From Haloplanus rubicundus (GTDB lineage Archaea; Halobacteriota; Halobacteria; Halobacteriales; Haloferacaceae): a stretch of DNA of 64,000 bases. Position numbers and translations under genes: made by a program. The first letter of the stretch is position 1; each line of letters begins with the position of its first letter. This document shows positions 1 to 7,476 of this stretch, one piece after another. The stretch is taken from NCBI RefSeq assembly GCF_003342675.1, contig NZ_CP031148.1:2852001-2916000 (forward strand), written 5' to 3'. The notes below the pieces were generated by a model. The model saw only the letters and a program-made list of their open reading frames with translations, made no database searches and was not told the DNA's origin.

Positions 1-19
1 GACGACCGAGATAGTTGCG

Positions 20-27
20 TTTAAATA
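20..27 (+). promoter_or_regulatory. TATA-like box upstream of tRNA-Glu
   Basis: The AT-rich octamer tttaaata stands out in GC-rich surroundings and ends 33 bases before the mature tRNA-Glu 5' end. That fits an archaeal TATA box with transcription starting a few bases upstream of the tRNA. Inferred from position and composition only. Confidence 0.5.
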
Positions 28-60
28 TCGGCACCCCTTCGATTCGGATGCGTCGACGAC

Positions 61-135
61 GCTCCGATAGTGTAGTCCGGCCAATCATATTGCCCTCTCA
101 CGGCAATGACCAGGGTTCGAATCCCTGTCGGAGCA
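61..135 (+). tRNA. tRNA-Glu (anticodon CTC)
   Basis: A full cloverleaf can be folded: acceptor arm gctccga (61-67) pairs with tcggagc (128-134), the anticodon stem is ttgcc/ggcaa with loop ctctcac, giving anticodon CTC for the Glu codon GAG, and the T arm is cagggttcgaatccctg. The discriminator base is A at 135 and CCA is not encoded, as usual in archaea. No intron is seen. A degenerate copy of the T arm and acceptor tail follows within about 100 bases. Confidence 0.95.
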
Positions 136-178
136 TCGAAGCGAGCGAACTTCTGTGAGCGAGTGAGACGCGGCCGAT

Positions 179-236
179 GGGATTCGAATCAGGGAGCGGT
201 GTCGCCGCGACCGTGGTTCGAATCCCTGTCGAAGCA
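179..236 (+). repeat. Degenerate copies of the tRNA-Glu T arm / 3' end
   Basis: Positions 211-236 repeat the last 26 bases of tRNA-Glu (110-135) with few mismatches, including a 17-base identical core ggttcgaatccctgtcg. An inverted T-arm-like motif, gggattcgaatc, lies at 179-190. No full cloverleaf can be folded around either copy, so this is not a second tRNA. The layout resembles an attachment-site remnant left by an element integrating into a tRNA 3' end, but no integrase is visible. Confidence 0.6.
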
Positions 237-249
237 TTTTCCGAACGTC

Positions 250-639
250 TCACTCTGGCTGCCCGAGCCGACTGGTTTCGACGTCGCCAACTCCCAGTTC
301 GGCAATCGCGTCCTCGATAGCCGCAGGCAGGGGCGTGAGCCGATCGCTCCCTCGGGCGTCGATTCGGACCCCATCGACCTCGACGGCCACCAGCGTTCCC
401 CGAGAGCCCTTGGCGGCGACTTCCCACACGAACTGACGCTCGTGTGCGTCGACGGCACGAATCCGGGCTTTCGATAACCCGTTCGCACTCCGCCAGAACG
501 GACGGTCCACGACGGTGAGCGCGCCGGCGGGCGGGACACACACCGAGTCACAGGCGGGACATCGGCCCGGATGGGGCGCCGTCCCGATGTGTCCGTACTC
601 GTTCCCACAGTCGTAACAGCGTAGCATTTCGATGGACAT
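250..639 (-). CDS. Small zinc-ribbon protein, haloarchaeal, unknown function
   Basis: A 129-residue acidic protein. Its N-terminus carries a two-knuckle zinc ribbon: CYDCG near residues 8-12 and CPACDSVC near residues 28-34. The rest (about 90 residues) looks like a small beta-rich domain and matches no family I recognise. It is the last gene of an apparent run on the minus strand after sufB and the 49-residue zinc protein, starting 44 bases beyond the latter. An internal Met at residue 5 is an alternative start. The zinc ribbon is seen; a nucleic-acid or protein-binding role is inference. Confidence 0.75.
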   Translation of the reverse strand: MSIEMLRCYDCGNEYGHIGTAPHPGRCPACDSVCVPPAGALTVVDRPFWRSANGLSKARIRAVDAHERQFVWEVAAKGSRGTLVAVEVDGVRIDARGSDRLTPLPAAIEDAIAELGVGDVETSRLGQPE

Positions 640-683
640 CTTTCGGTGGCACGGAGTCGGGGGAGCCCCCGTGGTCCTCCGGA

Positions 684-833
684 TCAGTCCGACTCCGCGC
701 GAGCGTGCATTTCCTTGACGATACGATCCTTGGCCGTGCAGTTGGGACAGGCCCGGACGTCTCCGCGACCGTCACCGAAGACGGTCACGAACCGCTGTGA
801 GACGTGCGCGCCACAGTACGTACAGGTCGGCAT
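684..833 (-). CDS. 49-aa zinc-knuckle protein (DUF7563-like)
   Basis: A short gene reading MPTCTYCGAHVSQRF... with two CxxC knuckles (CTYC at residues 4-7 and CPNC at 29-32) and a basic/acidic tail ending ...ARAESD. Such very small CPxCG-type zinc proteins are widespread in haloarchaea and mostly of unknown function. Its start codon lies 5 bases beyond the sufB stop, so it is very probably cotranscribed with sufB. It resembles the haloarchaeal DUF7563 family from memory; that assignment is tentative. Confidence 0.8.
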   Translation of the reverse strand: MPTCTYCGAHVSQRFVTVFGDGRGDVRACPNCTAKDRIVKEMHARAESD

Positions 834-838
834 AACAC

Positions 839-2269
839 CTAGCCGAGACTCCCCTCCATCTCGAGTTCGACGAGACGGTTGAGTTCGACCGCGTACTCGA
901 TGGGCAGTTCCTCCGTGATCGGCTCGATGAAGCCCGAGACGATCATCTGCTTGGCGTCGTCGTCGTCGAGGCCACGGCTCTGGAGGTAGAACACGTCCTC
1001 GTCGCCGATCTTCCCCACCGTCGCCTCGTGAGCCACGTCCACCGTCGACTCGTTGATCTCCATGTACGGCATCGTGTCGGAGGTGGATTCGTTGTCGAAC
1101 ATCAGCGCGTCACACTCGACCGACGTCGAGGAGTCCGCCGCGCCGTCCGCGATGTGGACCAGCCCGCGGTAGTTCGTGCGGCCGCCGTCCTTGCTGATGG
1201 ACTTGGACTCGATGGTCGATTTCGTCTCCGGCGCGTTGTGGTACACCTTCGCCCCGGTGTCGATGTTCTGGCCCTCGCCCGCGAAGGCGATGGTGATGTG
1301 GTTGTCCGAGGCGCCGGGGCCTTTGAGCACCGTCGAGGGATACAGCATCGTCGCCTTCGACCCCATCGACCCCGAAATCCACTCCATGCGCCCGTCGGCC
1401 TCGACGAGCGCTCGCTTCGTGTTCAGGTTGTAGGTGTTTTTCGACCAGTTCTGCACGGTCGAATACTGCACGTGAGCGCCCTCGCCGACGAACACTTCGA
1501 CGCCGCCGGAGTGGAGGTTGAACGCCGAATACTTCGGCGCACTGCAGCCCTCGATGTAGTGAACTTCCGAGTTCTCTTCGGCGATGATGAGCGTGTGCTC
1601 GAACTGGCCCATCCCCTCGGAGTTCATGCGGAAGTACGCCTGCACGGGCATCTCGACCGTCGTGTCCTCGGGGACGTAGACGAACGAGCCGCCCGACCAG
1701 ATGGCGCCGTGGAGCGCCGCGAACTTGTTGTCGCTCGGGGGGACGCACTTCGTCATGAAGTGCTCGCGGACGAGGTCCTCGTGCTCCTGCACGGCCTCGT
1801 CCATGTTACAGAAGATGACGCCTTTCTCCTCCCACTGCTCCTGCATGTTCTGGTAGACGACCTCGGACTCGTACTGGGCGCCGACGCCCGAGAGGGCGTT
1901 CTTCTCGGCTTCCGGAATCCCCAGCTTGTCGAAGGTGTCCTTGATGTCGTCGGGCAGGTCCGTCCAGTCGTCGACGCTCTCGCGCGTCTCGACGTCCGGT
2001 CGGATGTACGGGATGATCTCGTTGACGTCGACCTCGGAGAGGTCGGGCTGGCCGGGCCAGTCCGTCGGCATCGGCATCTCCTGGAACTGTTCGAGCGCAC
2101 GGAGGCGCCGCTTCAGCATCCACTCGGGTTCGCCCTTGTCTTCCGAGATGACGCGGATGGTCTCTTCGGTGAGACCCTTCTCGGCCTGGAAGGAGGAGCG
2201 CTCCTCCTTCTTGAACTCGAAGCGGGCCTCGGTGTCCGTCTCTTTGAGGTGATCTTGATCCGAACTCAT
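839..2269 (-). CDS. sufB: Fe-S cluster assembly scaffold SufB
   Basis: This 476-residue protein is the SufB subunit of the SUF iron-sulfur cluster assembly scaffold (SufBC2D). It is recognised by its family-typical length and by characteristic segments such as FCNMDEAVQEHEDLV, KFAALHGAIWSGGSFVYVP, YIEGCSAPKYS, and the beta-helix core ending in VSGFIEPITEELP. The start at 2269 (MSSDQDHLKE) is chosen because an AT-rich promoter with a TATA-like element (ctttatt on the minus strand, about 2293-2299) sits about 25 bases upstream, giving a nearly leaderless transcript. SufC and SufD, normally adjacent in haloarchaea, are absent here; two small zinc proteins follow instead. A perfect 11-bp inverted repeat lies upstream. 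Confidence 0.96.
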   Translation of the reverse strand: MSSDQDHLKETDTEARFEFKKEERSSFQAEKGLTEETIRVISEDKGEPEWMLKRRLRALEQFQEMPMPTDWPGQPDLSEVDVNEIIPYIRPDVETRESVDDWTDLPDDIKDTFDKLGIPEAEKNALSGVGAQYESEVVYQNMQEQWEEKGVIFCNMDEAVQEHEDLVREHFMTKCVPPSDNKFAALHGAIWSGGSFVYVPEDTTVEMPVQAYFRMNSEGMGQFEHTLIIAEENSEVHYIEGCSAPKYSAFNLHSGGVEVFVGEGAHVQYSTVQNWSKNTYNLNTKRALVEADGRMEWISGSMGSKATMLYPSTVLKGPGASDNHITIAFAGEGQNIDTGAKVYHNAPETKSTIESKSISKDGGRTNYRGLVHIADGAADSSTSVECDALMFDNESTSDTMPYMEINESTVDVAHEATVGKIGDEDVFYLQSRGLDDDDAKQMIVSGFIEPITEELPIEYAVELNRLVELEMEGSLG

Positions 2270-2292
2270 CAGTCGTATTTTCGGATATGGAA

Positions 2293-2377
2293 GAATAAAG
2301 CTAGGGTAGCAAAACGGAATTTTGTAACTATAATCAGTTTCCTCTCGTCTATTCTGAAATTGTTCGTAGTTACAAAA
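2293..2377 (-). promoter_or_regulatory. sufB promoter region with 11-bp inverted repeat
   Basis: The 270-base gap between divergent sufB and the FAH gene holds an AT-rich stretch. Reading toward sufB there is a TATA-like ctttatt (2293-2299). Further upstream, ttttgtaacta (2320-2330) and tagttacaaaa (2367-2377) form a perfect inverted repeat with 36 bases between arms. The arms may be two half-sites of a regulator of iron-sulfur or oxidative response; the regulator identity is unknown. The rest of the gap (2378-2539) shows no feature beyond a weak cattat box near 2468. Confidence 0.5.
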
Positions 2378-2539
2378 CACGACGTTCTGATCGGGTCCCG
2401 TCCCGAATCGGTCACGGCGGATCGACGAGTCACGGTGCTCACAGTCGAGGCGATCAGTCCGGGGATTCATTATCGTCGCCGCCGCGGGACCCGGTATGGA
2501 CGGAACGACCGCCACCGAGCGGCGAGACGGGGGCGCATA

Positions 2540-3358
2540 ATGCGCTCGCTCGCCCGCACCGCAGCCGGCGACCCACTCCTGGGCGACGACGACGGCTTCG
2601 TCCCCCTCGACGCGGCGTATCCCGACGTTTCGAGCGTCCGCGACGCGCTCCCGCGAGCGACCGAGGGCCTCCCGAACGTCGAGTCGGCGACGGCCGACCC
2701 TCTCTCCCGCGAGGGGATCACCTTCGGCCCGCCGCTCGCCGACCCCGGCAAACTGTTCGGCATCGGCCTCAACTACGCCGACCACGCGGCGGACCTCTCG
2801 GAGGACCCGCCCGACGAACCGGCGAGTTTCTTCAAACCGGGAACGGCGGCGACGGGGCCGGGGGGGCCGATCCGCCTGCCGCCGCGTGAGCAGTCCGACC
2901 GCGTGACTGCGGAGGCGGAACTCGCCGTCGTGATCGGCCGAACCTGTCGGAACGTCGCCGTCGAGGACGCCGACGACGTGATCGCTGGGTACACGCCCGT
3001 CGTCGACATGACCGCCGAGGACGTCCTCGAACGCAACCCCCGATTCCTCACGCGGGCGAAGAGCTACGACACCTTCCTCGTCCTCGGGCCGCACGTCGCG
3101 GTCCCCGGGCCGGGCGTGACGCTCGACGACATCGAGGTGCGGACAGTCGTGAACGGCGAGGTGCGGGCGCGAAACACCGTCGCGAACATGCACTTCTCGC
3201 CGCGGGAACTCGTCGCCTATCACTCCGAGGTGATGACGCTGGAGCCGGGCGACGTGATATCGACGGGAACGCCCGGCGCCCACCCCATCGAGCCGGGAGA
3301 TCACGTGCGGGCCGAGGTGGACCGGATCGGGTCGGTGGCGGCGGACGTGGTGCGGTAG
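2540..3358 (+). CDS. Fumarylacetoacetate hydrolase (FAH) family enzyme
   Basis: A 272-residue protein of the FAH superfamily, metal-dependent enzymes that hydrolyse, isomerise or decarboxylate C-C bonds in aromatic and sugar-acid breakdown. The core begins at GIGLNYADHA (about residue 75), followed by FFKPGTAATGPGGPI, the metal-binding ExE in AEAELAVVIG, the third metal ligand in VVDMTAEDVLER, and the C-terminal DVISTGTPGA loop. The substrate cannot be read from sequence and no pathway genes are adjacent. The start follows a purine-rich gggggcgcata; it is transcribed divergently from sufB. The family call is firm, the specific reaction unknown. Confidence 0.9.
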   Translation: MRSLARTAAGDPLLGDDDGFVPLDAAYPDVSSVRDALPRATEGLPNVESATADPLSREGITFGPPLADPGKLFGIGLNYADHAADLSEDPPDEPASFFKPGTAATGPGGPIRLPPREQSDRVTAEAELAVVIGRTCRNVAVEDADDVIAGYTPVVDMTAEDVLERNPRFLTRAKSYDTFLVLGPHVAVPGPGVTLDDIEVRTVVNGEVRARNTVANMHFSPRELVAYHSEVMTLEPGDVISTGTPGAHPIEPGDHVRAEVDRIGSVAADVVR

Positions 3359-3421
3359 CCGCGGCGTGGACCGCCGCGAGGAGCGAAGGGTACAGGGCCG
3401 GTCGGGTCCTACCGACGGGTA

Positions 3422-5605
3422 ATGAACGACGGCGGGGTCGAACTCACGGTCCGGAGCGCGGAGAAACGGGACGCGGGCCGTGGCATCGCACGGTTGCCGG
3501 AGGCCGCCCGAAAGCGTCTCGGCGTGTTGAGCGGCGACGCCGTCGCCATCGCGGGCGAGCGCGAGACGGTGGCGAAACTGTGGCCGGCGCGGGCCGGCGT
3601 CCCCGGCGACGCCATCCTGATCGACGCGGGGACGCGGGCCGACGCCGGCGTGGCCGTCGGCGACACCGTCCGGGTGTGCCGGGCGAGCGTCGCCGACGCT
3701 GATTCGATCACGCTCTCGGCGCCGTCGGGAGTCGATGCGGACCGCGAATCGGTGCGCCGCGAACTCCGACGGGCCATCGACGGCCGGCCCCTCCGCGACG
3801 GCGATCAGGTCCGGGTCGACAGCGTCGCCGCCGACCCCTTCGTGGTCGTGGAGACGCGACCCGACGGCGCCGTCCGGTCGATCGACGGGACCGAGGTGCG
3901 ACTGATCGGTGGCGGGGCCGAGGGCGGGGACGGGGACGACCGGCCGTCGACGTCGGCCGACCCAGAGGTGGGGGACGGGACGGCCTCGTCCACCCCCACG
4001 CCGAGCGGCGACGCCCGCCCCGCGACGGGCGTCACCTACGAGGACATCGGCGGCCTCGACGACGAACTCGACCTCGTGCGGGAGATGATCGAACTCCCGC
4101 TTGCGGAGCCGGAGCTGTTCACCCGCCTCGGCGTCGACCCGCCGAAGGGCGTCCTGCTCTACGGCCCGCCGGGGACGGGCAAGACGCTGATCGCCAAGGC
4201 GGTGGCCAACGAGGTGGACGCCACCTTCATCTCCGTCTCCGGCCCGGAAATCGTCTCCAAGTACAAGGGCGACAGCGAGGAGCGCCTGCGCGCGGTGTTC
4301 GAGCGCGCCCGTGAGGAGGCACCGAGCATCGTCTTCTTCGACGAGATCGACTCCGTCGCGCCGAAACGCGAGGACGGCGGCGGGATGGAGGACCGAATCG
4401 TCGGACAGCTCCTCTCGCTGATGGACGGACTGGAGGCGCGGGGCGAGGTGATCGTCATCGGCGCGACCAACCGCGTCGACGACCTCGATCCCGCGCTCCG
4501 CCGCGGCGGGCGCTTCGACCGCGAGATCGAGATCGGCGTCCCCGGCGTCGCCGGCCGCCGCGAGATTCTCGACGTCCACACCCGGCGCGTCCCGATGACC
4601 GACGGCGTGGACCTCGACCGCCTCGCCTCCCGCACCCACGGCTTCGTCGGCGCCGACCTCGAATCGCTGGTGACCGAGGCCGCGATGTCGGCGCTCCGCC
4701 GCGCCAAACGCGAGGGGACGCCGACGGCCGACATCCGGGTGACTCGCGACGACTTCGAGACGGCGATGGCGAGCGTCGACCCCAGCGCCATGCGCGAGTA
4801 CGTCTCCGAGGCACCGACGGAGGGGTTCGAGTCCGTCGGCGGCCTGGCGGAGGCGAAGGCCACCCTCGAACGAGCCGTGACGTGGCCGCTCACCTACGGC
4901 CCGCTGTTCGAGGCGGCGGACGCCGACCCGCCCTCCGGCGTCCTGCTCTACGGCCCGCCGGGGACCGGGAAGACCCTCCTCGCCCGCGCCGTCGCCGCCG
5001 AGAGCGAGGTAAACTTCGTCCGCGTGCAGGGTCCCGAACTGCTGGATCGCTACGTCGGCGAGAGCGAGAAGGCGGTCCGGGAGGTGTTCGACCGCGCCCG
5101 CCAGACCGCGCCGGCCATCGTCTTCTTCGACGAAATCGACGCCGTGGCGACCGACCGTGACCGCGCCGGCAACGAGGTGACCGAGCGCGTCGTCTCCCAA
5201 CTCCTGACGGAGTTCGACGCCGTCGCGGACAACCCCAACCTGATCGTCCTCGCGGCGACGAACCGGAAAGCGACCCTCGACCCGGCGCTCCTCCGTGCGG
5301 GGCGGCTCGAATCGCACGTCGAGGTGCCGGCGCCCGACGAGGGCGCGCGCCGCGCCATCCTCGATGTCCACACCCGCGCCAAACCCCTCGCCGACGGCGT
5401 CGACCTCGACGACCTGGCGGCGCGGACGGCGGGCTACTCCGGTGCCGACCTCGCGGCCGTCTGCCGGGAGGCCGCCATGCTCGCGGTGCGGGCGGTGGCC
5501 GACGCCTACCCCGGTCCGGAGGCGAACGAGCACGCCGACGAGGTGTCGCTCTCGGCCGATCACTTCGAAGCGGCGCTCTCAGTCGTCGACCCGTCGCTTG
5601 GGTAG
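3422..5605 (+). CDS. cdc48: Double-AAA ATPase, Cdc48/VAT/p97 family
   Basis: This 727-residue protein is an archaeal Cdc48 (VAT) unfoldase, a hexamer that extracts and unfolds proteins, often feeding the proteasome. It has an N-terminal double-psi barrel/CDC48-N region (about 1-170), a low-complexity linker, then two AAA modules: Walker A GPPGTGKT at 248-255 and 511-518, Walker B IVFFDEIDS and IVFFDEIDA, and arginine-finger segments near GGRFDREIE and AGRLESHVE. Haloarchaea usually carry several paralogues; the extended poly-Gly/Ser/Thr linker around residues 160-200 differs between them. No partner gene is adjacent. Start is the first ATG after a short 63-base gap from the FAH gene. Confidence 0.95.
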   Translation: MNDGGVELTVRSAEKRDAGRGIARLPEAARKRLGVLSGDAVAIAGERETVAKLWPARAGVPGDAILIDAGTRADAGVAVGDTVRVCRASVADADSITLSAPSGVDADRESVRRELRRAIDGRPLRDGDQVRVDSVAADPFVVVETRPDGAVRSIDGTEVRLIGGGAEGGDGDDRPSTSADPEVGDGTASSTPTPSGDARPATGVTYEDIGGLDDELDLVREMIELPLAEPELFTRLGVDPPKGVLLYGPPGTGKTLIAKAVANEVDATFISVSGPEIVSKYKGDSEERLRAVFERAREEAPSIVFFDEIDSVAPKREDGGGMEDRIVGQLLSLMDGLEARGEVIVIGATNRVDDLDPALRRGGRFDREIEIGVPGVAGRREILDVHTRRVPMTDGVDLDRLASRTHGFVGADLESLVTEAAMSALRRAKREGTPTADIRVTRDDFETAMASVDPSAMREYVSEAPTEGFESVGGLAEAKATLERAVTWPLTYGPLFEAADADPPSGVLLYGPPGTGKTLLARAVAAESEVNFVRVQGPELLDRYVGESEKAVREVFDRARQTAPAIVFFDEIDAVATDRDRAGNEVTERVVSQLLTEFDAVADNPNLIVLAATNRKATLDPALLRAGRLESHVEVPAPDEGARRAILDVHTRAKPLADGVDLDDLAARTAGYSGADLAAVCREAAMLAVRAVADAYPGPEANEHADEVSLSADHFEAALSVVDPSLG

Positions 5606-5719
5606 CGGTCGGACCCGGCGCACTCGTCGCGATGCCCTTCGGAGGGAACCCGCTCCGTCTCGGCGGCACCGCCCTCGTCGTCGGATAGACGTTCCGATGT
5701 CGGGCGGGGCGTACTCGGC

Positions 5720-6211
5720 TCAGTCGGATCGCGACCCGGGCGACCGACGCTCGACACAGGAGTCACACCCGCGCCGAGAGCGAGCGTAGAGCAACCAGCC
5801 GAAGAGGGCGACGCTCACCGCGCCCAGAAGCGGGCGGAGCGGGTCGAAATACGTCAGCAACGCGGAGCTACTGAACAGCGCGAGCAACACGGCGTTACAG
5901 GTCGGACAGCCGAACGCGAGAAAGCAGACGACCGTGCTCGCGGTCGCGGCCCCGTCGTCGGTTCGTCCGTCGGCCGGGCGCTGGAGCGTGTAGAGGCCGA
6001 GAAATCCGGCGGTGAGAACGAGAAACAGGTAATCTGGCATCGTCCGCGGGACTTGCCGGACGTAGAGCGGGTTCGGGAGCAGTCCCGTCACGACGCCGAA
6101 GAGGACGAACGAGCCAGCGCCGACGAGTGCCGAGGTGGCGAGACGCCTCCGTGAAAGGTGCACGCCACCCGGTTCGTCCACGAGCAGGTAAAGCGGACGG
6201 GGAGTTTGCAC
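5720..6211 (-). CDS. Membrane protein with two CxxC motifs
   Basis: A 163-residue integral membrane protein with about four hydrophobic helices. Two CxxC pairs are visible: GCPTC within a helix (about residue 101) and GCDSC in the C-terminal tail. The start is GTG (VQTPRPLYLLVDEP), since no in-frame ATG precedes the first helix. It is divergent from a winged-helix regulator with a shared 100-base promoter gap, suggesting regulated expression. The motifs suggest thiol redox or metal binding, but I do not recognise a named family and assign no function. Confidence 0.75.
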   Translation of the reverse strand: MQTPRPLYLLVDEPGGVHLSRRRLATSALVGAGSFVLFGVVTGLLPNPLYVRQVPRTMPDYLFLVLTAGFLGLYTLQRPADGRTDDGAATASTVVCFLAFGCPTCNAVLLALFSSSALLTYFDPLRPLLGAVSVALFGWLLYARSRRGCDSCVERRSPGSRSD

Positions 6212-6311
6212 TATTGTTTAGAACTTGCATATCCGCATCCACCGTCCCAGCCCGAATTAGAGTGAATAAGCACCTTACTCCGAGATCGTTGTCCCTTTAG
6301 TAGTGGAACTC

Positions 6312-6683
6312 ATGTACACATCCATGGAGGCCGAAGAGACCGACGCGACGACAGCTGTCTTCCGACTCCTCGCGGACGAGTACTCGCGACGGATCCTCCT
6401 CGCCGCGGATCGGGAGCCACGGACGGCGAAGGACCTCGGCGACATCTGCGACGCCTCGCTCGCGACAGTCTACCGGCGTGTCTCGACGCTTCAAGAACAC
6501 GGCCTCCTCCGACAACACTCGACCGTCGGATCGGACGGGGCGCATCGGTGCCAGTTCGAGACGACGCTCGAAGAACTCCACGTCACGGTGTCCGACGGGG
6601 AGCTCGCGCTGTCGGTCGAGACACACGACGAGTTGGCGGACACCGTCACGTCGCCGGCGACGAACGTCCGGGACAGCCGATGA
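6312..6683 (+). CDS. Winged-helix (ArsR-like) transcriptional regulator
   Basis: A 123-residue DNA-binding protein. Residues about 15-75 form a winged helix: VFRLLADEYSRRILLAA, then the recognition segment CDASLATVYRRVSTLQEHG. The C-terminal part is acidic, without Cys metal-sensor motifs, so it is not a classic ArsR metal sensor. Starts at GTG 6303, ATG 6312 and ATG 6324 are all possible; 6312 is preferred because gga lies just upstream. It is divergent from the CxxC membrane protein, which it may regulate (inference). Confidence 0.8.
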   Translation: MYTSMEAEETDATTAVFRLLADEYSRRILLAADREPRTAKDLGDICDASLATVYRRVSTLQEHGLLRQHSTVGSDGAHRCQFETTLEELHVTVSDGELALSVETHDELADTVTSPATNVRDSR

Positions 6684-6783
6684 TCGATTCCCCCGTCCTC
6701 GACGGCACTACCGCGTGCTAGACGCGTACTCCGAGACGAAGCCAATCGACAGACGGAACCCGCTCGCGACCTCACGTTCACGT

Positions 6784-7476
6784 ATGCGCCGTTCGCTCCT
6801 GTCGATGCGCTGGACGGACATCCTCTTCGCCCACTGGTCGGTCGACCCCGGCGTCGTCGCGGCGACGCTCCCCGAGGGTCTCGACGTGGACACCCACGAC
6901 GGCGACGCCTACCTCGGCGTCGTGGGCTTTCGGATGGAGTCGATCCGTCCCCGGGGCCTGCCGCGCTCGCTCGGACTCTCCTTCCCCGAACTGAACCTGC
7001 GGACGTACGTCCGCGGATCGGAGGGCGGCGGCGTCTACTTCTACAACCTCGACGCCGACGACCGGATCGGGGTGTCGCTGGCCCGCGGGCTGTTCCGGCT
7101 CCCCTACTACCGGGCGGCGATGCAGGTCGAAGACCGGGTGGACGGCGTTCGGTTCCGGAGTCGGCGCACCCACCGCAGGGCGTCGCCGGCGCGGTTCGAC
7201 GCGACGTACCGACCGACGGGTGAGACCGACCCGGTCGCTCCGGGGTCGCTCGACGCCTTCCTCACCGAGCGCTACCGCTTCTACACCGAGAGCGACGGCG
7301 GCCGGCTCTACCGGGGTGAGATCGATCACCCGCCGTGGCCGCTGAGCGACGCGGCGCTCACGATCCGTGAGAACACGCTCTTCGCGGCGAACGGCTTCGA
7401 CCGCCCGGGAGGCGAGCCGCACGTGCGGTACAGTCCGGGCATCGACGTGACGGCGGGGCGGATTCGGCGTAGCTAG
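6784..7476 (+). CDS. DUF2071 (YqjF-like) protein, copy 1
   Basis: A 230-residue protein of the DUF2071/YqjF family, a beta-rich fold related to acetoacetate decarboxylase, function unknown. Diagnostic segments are the N-terminal MRWTDILFAHWSVDP, ELNLRTYVR near residue 75, VYFYNLDADD, LFRLPYYRA, and the C-terminal VRYSPGIDV. The start is placed at the ATG before RRSLLSMRW because the upstream frame is not conserved in character. Its stop overlaps the stop of the convergent lhr gene by 3 bases. A second family member lies at 14684-15442. Confidence 0.88.
   Translation: MRRSLLSMRWTDILFAHWSVDPGVVAATLPEGLDVDTHDGDAYLGVVGFRMESIRPRGLPRSLGLSFPELNLRTYVRGSEGGGVYFYNLDADDRIGVSLARGLFRLPYYRAAMQVEDRVDGVRFRSRRTHRRASPARFDATYRPTGETDPVAPGSLDAFLTERYRFYTESDGGRLYRGEIDHPPWPLSDAALTIRENTLFAANGFDRPGGEPHVRYSPGIDVTAGRIRRS

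Noticed and set aside
179..236. A second tRNA after tRNA-Glu
   Set aside because: Only T-arm and acceptor tail can be recognised; no D arm or anticodon stem is present.
1028..2539. Plus-strand frame upstream of the FAH start
   Set aside because: Antisense to sufB and continuous only because stops are rare in GC-rich DNA. The FAH start is at 2540.
839..5563. A 1574-residue reading frame on the minus strand covering sufB, the FAH gene and the Cdc48 gene
   Set aside because: Only the last 476 codons are SufB. The rest is an antisense shadow of high-GC genes, with Arg-rich low-complexity translation.
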